From Solimonas sp. (GTDB lineage Bacteria > Pseudomonadota > Gammaproteobacteria > Nevskiales > Nevskiaceae), in NCBI GenBank assembly GCA_030149365.1, contig JASBRP010000010.1, forward strand, positions 1 through 64,000: DNA of 64,000 nt, read 5' to 3'. Each line of letters opens with the position of its first letter. Position 1 is the first letter of the stretch. Under the pieces are notes generated by a model. It was not told where the DNA came from, searched no databases, and saw only the letters and a program-made list of their open reading frames with translations. The position numbers and the translations under genes were made by a program. This document shows, piece by piece, positions 28,269 through 41,895 of the stretch.

Positions 28269-30409
28269 TGGTTCCCTGACTCTTGCCGCGCGTCACCGGT
28301 CCAGCGCCCCATCCAGGCCGAGACGCTCCGGTACCATTGCTCGCTGTTCCGGGGCTTTAGAACCCAGTGGTTCTCATCCGGGAACATCAACAGCTGGCTG
28401 GGAATGCCGCGGCGCTGCAGGGCCGTGAACGTGGCGATTCCCTGCTCGGGCGGCACCCGGTAATCCTTTTCGCCATGCGTCACCAGCATCGGCGTGGACC
28501 AACCCTTCACATGGTTCACCGGATTCTGGCGCTCGTGGTTCTCCGGCTTCTGGAAGTAGGGGCCGTCATGCTCCCAGTCGACGAAGAACTGCTCGTCGGT
28601 GGCGTAGGCCATGGAGCGGTTGTCGAAGATGCCGGCGTGATTGACCAGGCACTTGAACGCCCCAGGCCAGTTGCCGGCGATCCAGTTCATCATGTAGCCA
28701 CCGTAGCTGGCGCCCAGGGCGCAGGCCCGGTCACCATCCAGGTAGTCGAAGCTCTTGAGCGCGAACGCCCAGCCCCGACGCAGGTCTTCCAGGGGTTTGC
28801 CGCCCCAGTCGCCGTGGATCGAATCGGTGAAGCCCTGGCCGTAACCCGTGGAGCCATGGAAGTCGATGAACACCACGGCATAGCCCATGCCGGAGAAGAC
28901 CGCCGGATTCCAGCGGTAATGCCAGAGATTGCCCATGCTGCCCTGGGGCCCGCCATGTACGATGAAGGCCACCGGATACTTGCGGCCCGGCTCATGATTC
29001 CAGGGCTTCACCACATGGCCATGCACGGTTTCGTCGTTCCAGCCGCGGAAGGAGAACGCCTCGGCGCCTCCGAAGCGGACACCCGCCAGGCGCTCGCGGT
29101 TGAAGTCCGTGATGACGCGCGCGGCCCCGCCCTTGCTGCCCATCCGGAACAACTGGTCCGGCGAATTGATGGCGTTCTGCTGGTAGACGATGCCGCCCTT
29201 GCCGAGGCTGAAGGCCTTGACGGTGCCCTCTCCGGTGAGCGGCGCAACACGGCCATCCGCCACCGACACCGCGAAGAGCCGCGCCTGGCCCAGGTCCTGC
29301 GCGATGCAGAACAGCGTACGGCCATCGGCGGAAAGCGTCACCGCATCCGGCGAACGATCCCAGGCCGGCGCGATCTCGCGCGTCAGGCCGGTGGCCAGCG
29401 TCATTTCCATCAGGCGGAAGCGGTCCGACTCATACATGGCGCGCGACATCGCGCGGTAGTAGAGCTTGCGGCCATCCGGCGAGAACAAGGGCCCCGTATC
29501 GGTCGCCGGATTGCCGGCGGTCAGGTTGTGGGGCTCGCCGGAACCGTCGGCCGCGACCAGGAACAGGTCGAGATTGGTGCTGAGGGATTCATCGGCGCCG
29601 GCCACGCGCGCACTGAATACCAGCGACTTGCCATCCGGCGAGAAGGCCCATTCCTCGTCCCCCCCGAAGGGCTTCGAAGGCACGTCGCCGTCGATCCCCT
29701 TGCTGACCCGGACGGCCTCGCCCATCTTTCCATCCACGCCAACCACAGCCGTGAACAGCTGTGACCGCGAGCCCCGCTTCCAGGTGTCGAAGTGGCGTAC
29801 GAAAAGCTGTGTGTGCAGCATGCCGCTGCCCGCCGGCGAAGCCTGGGCATCGAACTTCTGGCGGCTGCAGGGGAGGTCTGCGCAGTCCGTGAAGACCTCC
29901 AGGGCGAAGGCCAGGCGCGCTCCATCGGCCGACAGCTTGAACGCCCCGACATCCAATGGCAGATCGCTCACCTGCCCGGCTTCCCCCGAGCGCATGTCCA
30001 GCCGCCAGACCTGCGAGCTGCCGCTGCGCGTTGACAGGAAGTACAGCCATTTTCCATCCGGCGACCAGCGTGGCGACTCGCCGTTGCCGGCGTCACCCGT
30101 CAGGCTGCGTGCGGGCCGCTTGCCGTCGAGCGAGGCCAGCCACAGGCTCTGCCTGCCCTTGTTGGCGGCGTAGTCGGTTTCACGCAGGCTGTAGACCACC
30201 TCCTTCCCTGATGGGGAGACGCGGGGATCGGAGACGCGCTCCATCATCACCAGGTCTTCCACCGTCATGGGACGGGCGGCGGGTGGCGGCGCGGCCTGGG
30301 CGGCGGCCGCTGCCATGCATAGCAGCAGGCCGCAGACCAGGCCTCCCAGGGCGATGCGCTGGGCACCGGCCACGGGAGGACGGGGCAGAATTGCGCGTGC
30401 CCCGCTCAC
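28265..30409 (-). CDS. S9 family peptidase (dipeptidyl/acylaminoacyl peptidase type), exported
   Basis: A 714-residue serine peptidase with an N-terminal hydrophobic signal (about 20-38, LGGLVCGLLLCMAAAAAQAA), WD40/TolB-like propeller repeats (PRWSPDGKWLYF, WAFSPDGKSLVF, LFSPDGRKLYYR) and a C-terminal hydrolase domain. Catalytic residues are Ser568 in GASYGGY, Asp649 in EKDYRVP and His681 in ENHWV. It would release dipeptides or N-acyl amino acids in the periplasm. The start is GTG 30409, embedded in the M13 stop (GTGA). The long open frame further upstream is antisense-like noise over the M13 gene. Confidence 0.93.
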   Translation of the reverse strand: MSGARAILPRPPVAGAQRIALGGLVCGLLLCMAAAAAQAAPPPAARPMTVEDLVMMERVSDPRVSPSGKEVVYSLRETDYAANKGRQSLWLASLDGKRPARSLTGDAGNGESPRWSPDGKWLYFLSTRSGSSQVWRLDMRSGEAGQVSDLPLDVGAFKLSADGARLAFALEVFTDCADLPCSRQKFDAQASPAGSGMLHTQLFVRHFDTWKRGSRSQLFTAVVGVDGKMGEAVRVSKGIDGDVPSKPFGGDEEWAFSPDGKSLVFSARVAGADESLSTNLDLFLVAADGSGEPHNLTAGNPATDTGPLFSPDGRKLYYRAMSRAMYESDRFRLMEMTLATGLTREIAPAWDRSPDAVTLSADGRTLFCIAQDLGQARLFAVSVADGRVAPLTGEGTVKAFSLGKGGIVYQQNAINSPDQLFRMGSKGGAARVITDFNRERLAGVRFGGAEAFSFRGWNDETVHGHVVKPWNHEPGRKYPVAFIVHGGPQGSMGNLWHYRWNPAVFSGMGYAVVFIDFHGSTGYGQGFTDSIHGDWGGKPLEDLRRGWAFALKSFDYLDGDRACALGASYGGYMMNWIAGNWPGAFKCLVNHAGIFDNRSMAYATDEQFFVDWEHDGPYFQKPENHERQNPVNHVKGWSTPMLVTHGEKDYRVPPEQGIATFTALQRRGIPSQLLMFPDENHWVLKPRNSEQWYRSVSAWMGRWTGDARQESGNQ

Positions 30410-32481
30410 CAGATCTTCACCCGCTTCTCCGGCGCCAGGTACATCTTGTCCTGCGCGGTCACGCCGAAGGCCGGGTAGAACTCCGGCACGTTGACCACGG
30501 TGCCGTTGACGCGATACTCGGACGGCGAATGCGCGTCGGTCTTCAGGCGCTTCAGCAGTTCCGGTTCGCGGTACTTGCGCGCCCAGGCCTGGGCCCAGCC
30601 CATGAAGAAGCGCTGGTCGCCGGTGAAGCCGTCGATGATCTCCGGCTCCTTGCCGTTCAGCGAGAGCCGGTAGGCCTGGTAGGCGATCGACAGTCCTCCC
30701 AGATCGCCGATGTTCTCGCCCACCGTCAGTGCGCCGCTCACGCAATGGCCTTGCAGCGGGCAATAGCCATCGAACTGCGCGATCAGCGCCTTGGCGCGCG
30801 CATCGAAGGCCTGTCGGTCCTGCTCGGTCCACCAGGACTTGAGGTTGCCGTCGCCGTCGTACTTGGAGCCCTGGTCGTCGAAGCCGTGGCCGATCTCGTG
30901 CCCGATCACCGCGCCGATGCCACCGTAGTTCAGGGCATCGTCCGCGGCCATGTCGAAGAACGGCGGCTGCAGGAAGGCCGCCGGGAACACGATCTCGTTG
31001 AGGCTGGCGTTGTAGTAGGCGTTGAAGGTCTGCGGCGTCAGCAGCCATTCCTCGCGATCGATCGGCGCCCCCAGCTTGGCACGCTCGCGCTGGAACTCCA
31101 CTTCGGTGGAGCGGGCCATGTTGCCGTAGAGATCGTCCGGCGCGATGACCAGCGCCGAGTAGTCCTTCCAGCGGTTGGGATAGCCGATCTTCAGCGAGAA
31201 GCGCGACAGCTTGGCCAGCGCCTTCTGCTTGGTCTCGGCGCTCATCCAGTCCAGGTCCTTGATGCTCTGCTCGTAGGCCTGGGTGAGATAGCCCACCATC
31301 ACCGTCAGGCGCTGCTTGGCCTCGGGCGGGAAATGTCGCTCCACGTAGAGCCGGCCCAGCACCTCGCCCAGCGCCGTCTCCCCGGCCTGCACCGCGCGCT
31401 TCCAGCGCGGGCGGTTCTCCTGGGTGCCGGCCAGGGTCTGGCCGTAGAAGGCAAAGTTCTCGTCGACGAAGGCCTTGCCCAGCAGCGGCGCCGCGTTGCT
31501 CAGCAGGCGGAATTTCAGGTACTGCCGCCAGGTGGCCAGCTTCTCCTGCTGCATCAGCCGCGCCAGCCCCTTGAAGTAGCTGGGCTGTCGCACGATCAGG
31601 CCCGGCGACTGGCCGGCGCCCACCTCGTCCACGTAGGCCTGCCAGTCGAAGTCCGGCGTGATGCCGGGGAGCGCCTTGAACGAGTACTTGTTGTAGGTCT
31701 TCTCGTCGTCGCGGTCTTCCACGCGCGTCCACTGGATGCGCGCGATGCGGGTTTCCAGCGCCAGGATGTTGCGCGCCGCCTGCGCCGCGTCGGGCATTTG
31801 CGCCAGGCGCAGCATCTTCTCGACGTGCGCGAGATACCTGGCCCGCAGGTCCTTGAACTTGGGGTCGTCCGACAGGTAGTAATCCCGGTCCGGCATGCCC
31901 AGACCGGAAGGCGTGCCGTAGTACGGCGCCGCCTGGGCGACGGAGGCGATGTACTGCGTCGCCAGCTTCGGGTCCTGGCCGATGGCGTAGAACACCGGTG
32001 AGGGCACGCCGCTGCGCGCGAAGTGCGCGAACACGCGTGCCAGCTCGCGCTTGCGGGTGATGGCATCCACCGCGGCAAACTCCGCCTGCAGCGGCTTCAG
32101 GCCCAGCGCCTCGATCCGGGCCTCGTCCATGTAGCTGGCATGCAGGTCGCCCAGCTTCTGCGCATCCGACCCCGCAGCCTTTCCGGGCGTCGCCGCCGTC
32201 TCCTCGATGAGGCTGCGCAACTGGCCTTCCACGATGTCGACCTGGCGCAGGTACTTGGCATAGTTGGAGCGGTCCGCCGGGATTTCCGTCGTCGCCAGCC
32301 AGCGGCCGTTGACGTGGCGGTAGAGATCGTCCTGGGGACGCACCTGCGCATCGATGGCCGCGGCGTCGATGCCCGACACCGGCCTCGAAGCCGGAATGGG
32401 CGGCGCCGTCGGCTGCGTCACGGCGCTGGCGCAGGCCGTCAGCACGCCGGCGGCCAGGGCCGCCACCCAGAACTTGTTCAT
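30406..32481 (-). CDS. M13 family metallopeptidase (neprilysin/PepO-like), lipoprotein
   Basis: A 691-residue zinc endopeptidase. A lipoprotein signal ends at VLTAC (lipidated Cys17). Family motifs are NAYYNASLNEIVFPAAFLQP, the zinc site VIGHEIGHGFDDQG, and GENIGDLGG, which supplies the third ligand. Members have a lid that limits substrates to peptides of moderate length, so it would cut imported oligopeptides in the periplasm. The start has AAGGA 7 nt upstream. It overlaps the S9 peptidase by 4 nt and follows alanine dehydrogenase by 25 nt. Confidence 0.94.
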   Translation of the reverse strand: MNKFWVAALAAGVLTACASAVTQPTAPPIPASRPVSGIDAAAIDAQVRPQDDLYRHVNGRWLATTEIPADRSNYAKYLRQVDIVEGQLRSLIEETAATPGKAAGSDAQKLGDLHASYMDEARIEALGLKPLQAEFAAVDAITRKRELARVFAHFARSGVPSPVFYAIGQDPKLATQYIASVAQAAPYYGTPSGLGMPDRDYYLSDDPKFKDLRARYLAHVEKMLRLAQMPDAAQAARNILALETRIARIQWTRVEDRDDEKTYNKYSFKALPGITPDFDWQAYVDEVGAGQSPGLIVRQPSYFKGLARLMQQEKLATWRQYLKFRLLSNAAPLLGKAFVDENFAFYGQTLAGTQENRPRWKRAVQAGETALGEVLGRLYVERHFPPEAKQRLTVMVGYLTQAYEQSIKDLDWMSAETKQKALAKLSRFSLKIGYPNRWKDYSALVIAPDDLYGNMARSTEVEFQRERAKLGAPIDREEWLLTPQTFNAYYNASLNEIVFPAAFLQPPFFDMAADDALNYGGIGAVIGHEIGHGFDDQGSKYDGDGNLKSWWTEQDRQAFDARAKALIAQFDGYCPLQGHCVSGALTVGENIGDLGGLSIAYQAYRLSLNGKEPEIIDGFTGDQRFFMGWAQAWARKYREPELLKRLKTDAHSPSEYRVNGTVVNVPEFYPAFGVTAQDKMYLAPEKRVKIW

Positions 32482-32506
32482 CGGGATGTCCTTGCCAGGC
32501 GGGCCG

Positions 32507-33652
32507 TCAGTGCGTCGCGAATCGCGTGGCCGGCATGGCGCCGAGCACGTCGTTCACCGGGCAATAGTCATAGGCCAGCGCATCCGCCACGGCCTTGTAG
32601 GTGACCTTGCCGAGGTGGATGTTGAGCCCGTCGCGCAGGTTGCCGTCGGCCAGCGCCGCCGCCCGGTAGCCCTTGTCGGCCAGGGCGATGACGTACGGCA
32701 GGGTGGCGTTGGTCAGCGCGAAGGTGGAGGTCCGCGCCACGCCGCCCGGCATGTTGGCCACGCAGTAGTGCACGATACCGTCGACGGTGTAAGTCGGCTG
32801 CTGGTGCGTGGTCGGCCGGGAGGTCTCGAAGCAGCCGCCCTGGTCGATGGCCACGTCCACGACCACCGCGCCCGGCTTCATGGTCTTGAGCATCTGGCGG
32901 GTCACCAGCTTGGGCGCGGTCGCACCCGGCACCAGCACCGCGCCGATCACCAGGTCCGCCTTGGCCACGCAGGCTTCCAGGGCATCGGCGGTGGAATACA
33001 GCGTCTTCAGGCGGCCGTCGAAGACCGTGTCCAGCCAGTTCAGGCGCGCGATCGAGCGATCCAGGATGGTCACGTCGGCGCCCATGCCCACGGCGATGCG
33101 CGCGGCGTTGTAGCCCACCACGCCGCCGCCGATCACCAGCACGGCGGCCGGCGCCACGCCGGGCACGCCGCCCAGCAGCACGCCGTTGCCGCCCTGTGCC
33201 TTCTCGATGGCATGCGCGCCGGCCTGGATCGACATGCGCCCGGCCACTTCGCTCATCGGCGCCAGCAGCGGCAGGCCGCCGCGGCCGTCGGTCACCGTCT
33301 CGTAGGCAATCGCCACGCAGCCGGAATCCACCAGCGCGCGCGTCTGCTCCGGGTCCGGCGCCAGGTGGAGGTAGGTGAACAGCACCTGGCCCTCGCGCAG
33401 CATGCGGCACTCCACCGGCTGCGGCTCCTTGACCTTCACGATCATCTCGGCGCGGCGGAACACCTCGTCGGCGGTCGCCACCAGCTCGGCGCCGGCGTTG
33501 CGGTAGGCCTCATCGGGGATGCCGATGCCCAGGCCCGCGCCGGCCTCGATCATCACCTGGTGTCCACGGCTGGTGAGCTCGCGTACGCCAGCCGGCGTCA
33601 GGCCCACACGGTATTCGTGGTTCTTGATTTCCTTCGGCGTGCCGATGAGCAT
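32507..33652 (-). CDS. ald: Alanine dehydrogenase
   Basis: A 381-residue NAD-dependent L-alanine dehydrogenase, slightly longer than usual (about 370). Signature parts are the N terminus [18 protein letters not shown], the substrate Lys in VKVKEPQ, the catalytic His in TYLHLA, the NAD-binding [17 protein letters not shown] and the C-terminal [15 protein letters not shown]. It interconverts L-alanine and pyruvate + ammonia. It begins 3 nt after dialkylglycine decarboxylase, which consumes pyruvate and makes alanine, so the two can run as a cofactor-recycling pair. Confidence 0.95.
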   Translation of the reverse strand: MLIGTPKEIKNHEYRVGLTPAGVRELTSRGHQVMIEAGAGLGIGIPDEAYRNAGAELVATADEVFRRAEMIVKVKEPQPVECRMLREGQVLFTYLHLAPDPEQTRALVDSGCVAIAYETVTDGRGGLPLLAPMSEVAGRMSIQAGAHAIEKAQGGNGVLLGGVPGVAPAAVLVIGGGVVGYNAARIAVGMGADVTILDRSIARLNWLDTVFDGRLKTLYSTADALEACVAKADLVIGAVLVPGATAPKLVTRQMLKTMKPGAVVVDVAIDQGGCFETSRPTTHQQPTYTVDGIVHYCVANMPGGVARTSTFALTNATLPYVIALADKGYRAAALADGNLRDGLNIHLGKVTYKAVADALAYDYCPVNDVLGAMPATRFATH

Positions 33653-33655
33653 GGC

Positions 33656-38631
<4,976 letters not shown>

Positions 38632-38640
38632 GACGGCATC

Positions 38641-39516
38641 TCAGGCGCGGCGGCCGCTGATCAGCGTCGAGAAATAGGCATCCTCGAGGCTGCCCTCCGC
38701 CTCGGTGAAGCCGTCGCCCGGATTCGCATCCGCGAGTACGTGGATGTAGGTGCGGCCGCCGTAGAGCCGGGTCGCGATCACGTTGTAGGCATCGCGATGC
38801 GGCTCGAGCTCGTCCTTGCCGATGGTCTTGCGCCAGACGCGGCCCTGGATCTCGCGGATCAGTTCCTGCGGCGTGCCCTGCTTGACGATGCGCCCGCTCA
38901 TCAGCATCGCGGTGTTCTGGCACAGCTTGGAGATGTCCTCCACGATGTGGGTGGACAGGATCACCACCACGTTCTCGGCGATTTCCGCCAGCAGGTTGAG
39001 GAAGCGATTGCTCTCCTCGGGATCCAGGCCGGCGGTGGGCTCGTCCACGATCACCAGGCGCGGGTCGCCCATCAGTGCCTGCGCGATGCCCCAGCGCTGG
39101 CGCATGCCGCCGGAGAAACCTGCCACCGCCTTGTCACGGAACTTCCAGAGATTGACCTTGTTCAGCAGCGCCTCCACCACCTCGCGGCGCTCGCCGCGCC
39201 CGGCGTAGCCCTTGAGCACGGCGATGTGGTTCAGCAGTTCGTAGGCGGTGACGCGCGGATACACGCCGAAATCCTGCGGCAGGTAGCCCAGCGTGCTGCG
39301 CAGCGCTTCGGGGTTGGCCAGCACGTCGATCTCGCCGAACTGGATTACCCCCGAGGTGGGCACCTGCAGCGTCGCGATGGAGCGCATCAGCGAGGACTTG
39401 CCCGCGCCGTTGGGGCCCAGCAGGCCGAACATGCCCAGCGGCACCTCCAGCGTAACGCCGTCCAGCGCGCGGAAGCCGTTGGGATAGGTGTGGCAGACGT
39501 TCTGAAGTTTGAGCAC
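38641..39516 (-). CDS. ABC transporter ATP-binding protein
   Basis: A 291-residue ATPase. Walker A is GLLGPNGAGKSSLMR, the Q-loop is in YLPQDFGVYP, the signature is FSGGMRQRWGIAQAL, and Walker B is LVIVDEPTAGLDP. The C-terminal 80 residues are non-catalytic. It starts at GTG 39516 with GAGGT about 6 nt upstream. It partners the permease/aminopeptidase fusion that follows 9 bp later; 76 bp separate it from the acylase gene. Confidence 0.93.
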   Translation of the reverse strand: MLKLQNVCHTYPNGFRALDGVTLEVPLGMFGLLGPNGAGKSSLMRSIATLQVPTSGVIQFGEIDVLANPEALRSTLGYLPQDFGVYPRVTAYELLNHIAVLKGYAGRGERREVVEALLNKVNLWKFRDKAVAGFSGGMRQRWGIAQALMGDPRLVIVDEPTAGLDPEESNRFLNLLAEIAENVVVILSTHIVEDISKLCQNTAMLMSGRIVKQGTPQELIREIQGRVWRKTIGKDELEPHRDAYNVIATRLYGGRTYIHVLADANPGDGFTEAEGSLEDAYFSTLISGRRA

Positions 39517-39592
39517 AGCGGACCTCGTGTCGGTTACGGCGGCCTTCTCCAGCCGCAGTTCATGTTTTTTTCGATGCAGCCGGTGCTGCGGC

Positions 39593-41884
39593 CTATTGCC
39601 GCAGCGTCATCGGTTCGCCGATGGCGTCCGCGGCAATCTCCGCGGCCGAGAACGGATAGCGGTGCAGCTTCTTCTTCGAGAATTCACGCGTCTGGTCGGC
39701 GTAGTGCGGCGACGCCGGGTCGGTGGACTGCGAATAGCTGAGGATGGCCTTGGCCACCGGGCCCTGCTCGTCGAAGGTCACCGCCTGCATGTAGCTGGCA
39801 CCGTGAACCAGGACATAGCCCTTGGGGGACGGCATGCCCTTAGCGTAGTTGAGGACGCCGCCGGTGGAGGAGCCGGAGATGGGAATGCGCGCTTCGCCGC
39901 GCTGGGCGAACTGCACATCTCCCAGCTTCGCATCCGGCTCGAGGCCGAGCTTCTTCATGCCCTCCGCCGCAGCGGCCAGCTCGGCCAGCACTTCGTCGCC
40001 GGCCTTGCCCGCGACGATGAAGCCACGCGGCGTGTTGAGCGGATCGTTGGCGTCATAGGCCACCTTCCATACATCGGGGCGGTTCTCGATCCTGGGCCAG
40101 AACAGAGAGAACAGCATCGCGCCGCGGCTGTCGAGTTCGGCCTTGCCATCCCATTTGGCCAGCGCCGCACAGGCCTCGGCAGGCGCACTCTTGCGCTTGC
40201 AGAGCTCCAGCAGCGCCGGCCGCGCCAGGTCGGCCGCGAAGAACTTGTTGCCGAGCATCGTCTGCGCGGCGAGGTCGATGTCGAAGCGGCCAGCCTTCAG
40301 CACGCGGCCGATCTCCTCGACGCCGGAGCGCGTGCGCAGGCGGCCCAGGCCGGGCTCACGGCCCATGATCGGGCTCAGCTGCAGGGGCTCGGCCGGATTG
40401 GAGTAGCGATAGCTATCGTTGCTGTTCTGCACGTAGTCGCGGCGCAGCAGCGCAGCCTGCAGCGAGGGCGGCAGCAGGCCGGGCTCGGCTACGTCGGTCG
40501 ACTTTTCCCACTCGCAGGCCGCACGGCTGCCATCGAGCACGTAGATGTCCTGCAGGTGGCCCGGCAGGCGATCGCGCACCGTGCCGCAGGCCGCGAAGCG
40601 ATCCGCCGGCACGTTCGGAACCGGCGTGATGTCGGCGTAGAGCGCGTCGCCGTTGCGATCGGCCGCCAGCGTGTTGAAGGCGGGCACGCCCAGCGTCCGG
40701 CCCAGCGCCTTGCGGATGTCCTGCACGTTGCGCGCGCGGGCCAGGTCCAGGTAGGTATCGCCGCTGCGTAGGTTGTTGGTGTTGGCGTCGGTCACCGCAT
40801 AGGCCGCCTGCCGCGTCCACTCGAACTCCGTGCCCGGCACGGAAATCAGCGGGCCGTGGCGGCTCGCGTACAGGGTCCGGACGATCGTCCGGCCGTCCTT
40901 GTCCTGCACCTGGATCTCGCGGCGGCTCATCGCCTCGCGCTTGCCATCGACGATGTAGGCGGTCGGGTCCTGCGGATCCAGTGCGAGCTTGAAAAGCGTC
41001 ATGTGCGCCGCCATGTCCGAGGTATGGGTCCAGGCGACGTCCTTGTTGAAGCCGATGCCCACGAACGGCAGGGTCATGATCGCCGCGCCGGCCACGTCAA
41101 GCTTGCCGGGAATGGTCAGGTGCACCTCATAGAAGCGCGCGGGGCCGATCCAGGGAAAATGTGGATTCGCCAGGACCAGGCCCTTCCCGTTCGCCGTCGC
41201 GTCACCGCCGAAGGCCCAGCCGTTGCTGCCGAGCGGCATGCCGTCGAAAGCCTCCGTCGCGGCGACGCGGGATCCCGCCTCCTGGCGAGCCGTCGCAGCC
41301 GGAGGCGCTGCGGTCGCGATCTGCTTGGCGAACAGGGCGGACGACGACAGGATCGAGAAGGTATTGAACGAGACCAGGACATCGTCCGTGGTGATCTCGC
41401 GGACCCAGGGCTTGCCGGCGCAGGCTGCCGGCAGGCTGTCGCGGTGATCGCGCAGGTAGCGGTTGTAGCCCGCGACCCAGCCATCCACCAGCGCCCGGGA
41501 ATCCGGTGATGCCTTCTGGAAGGCCGCACGCAGGGCGGCCTTGTCGGTCACCGCCAGCTGGAAGATGTCGTTGTCGATGTTCTTCGCCGGCCGGATGCCG
41601 ATCAGGGCATCGCCGTCGGCGCCGAAATACTTCGAGCGCTCACCCGCAAAGCTCATGTAGGTATCTGCCAGCAGGCAGACGTTGTCCTGGGCGCGCGTAT
41701 AGGCGGCACCGAAGCCGAGGCTCGCGAAGTCGGCGGCCGTGATGTGGGGAATGCCGAACTGGGTGCGCGTGATGCTCACCTCGTACTTCGCCGCTTCCTG
41801 CTTCGGCGCGCTGGCGCAGGCCGCCAGGCCGAGCAGGGCCGCACCGAGCAGCGGCAACGGACGAAGGATGGTTGGCTGCTTCAT
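39593..41884 (-). CDS. Penicillin acylase family (S45) amidase, lipoprotein
   Basis: A 763-residue N-terminal-nucleophile hydrolase related to acyl-homoserine-lactone acylases and penicillin acylase. A lipoprotein signal ends at GLAAC (Cys23). The autocatalytic cleavage site precedes Ser220 in PLGSNGWAFGG, leaving an alpha chain of about 195 residues and a beta chain. Such enzymes remove fatty or aromatic acyl groups from amides. Start 41884 has GAGGGG 7 nt upstream. It directly follows the TonB receptor (11 bp), so a blocked N terminus on the imported compound is a likely target. Confidence 0.9.
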   Translation of the reverse strand: MKQPTILRPLPLLGAALLGLAACASAPKQEAAKYEVSITRTQFGIPHITAADFASLGFGAAYTRAQDNVCLLADTYMSFAGERSKYFGADGDALIGIRPAKNIDNDIFQLAVTDKAALRAAFQKASPDSRALVDGWVAGYNRYLRDHRDSLPAACAGKPWVREITTDDVLVSFNTFSILSSSALFAKQIATAAPPAATARQEAGSRVAATEAFDGMPLGSNGWAFGGDATANGKGLVLANPHFPWIGPARFYEVHLTIPGKLDVAGAAIMTLPFVGIGFNKDVAWTHTSDMAAHMTLFKLALDPQDPTAYIVDGKREAMSRREIQVQDKDGRTIVRTLYASRHGPLISVPGTEFEWTRQAAYAVTDANTNNLRSGDTYLDLARARNVQDIRKALGRTLGVPAFNTLAADRNGDALYADITPVPNVPADRFAACGTVRDRLPGHLQDIYVLDGSRAACEWEKSTDVAEPGLLPPSLQAALLRRDYVQNSNDSYRYSNPAEPLQLSPIMGREPGLGRLRTRSGVEEIGRVLKAGRFDIDLAAQTMLGNKFFAADLARPALLELCKRKSAPAEACAALAKWDGKAELDSRGAMLFSLFWPRIENRPDVWKVAYDANDPLNTPRGFIVAGKAGDEVLAELAAAAEGMKKLGLEPDAKLGDVQFAQRGEARIPISGSSTGGVLNYAKGMPSPKGYVLVHGASYMQAVTFDEQGPVAKAILSYSQSTDPASPHYADQTREFSKKKLHRYPFSAAEIAADAIGEPMTLRQ

Positions 41885-41895
41885 GAACGTGCCCC

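Noticed and set aside
30410..31732. In-frame upstream extension of the S9 peptidase
   Set aside because: It overlaps the M13 gene out of frame and lacks any domain; GTG 30409 followed by a signal peptide explains the protein.
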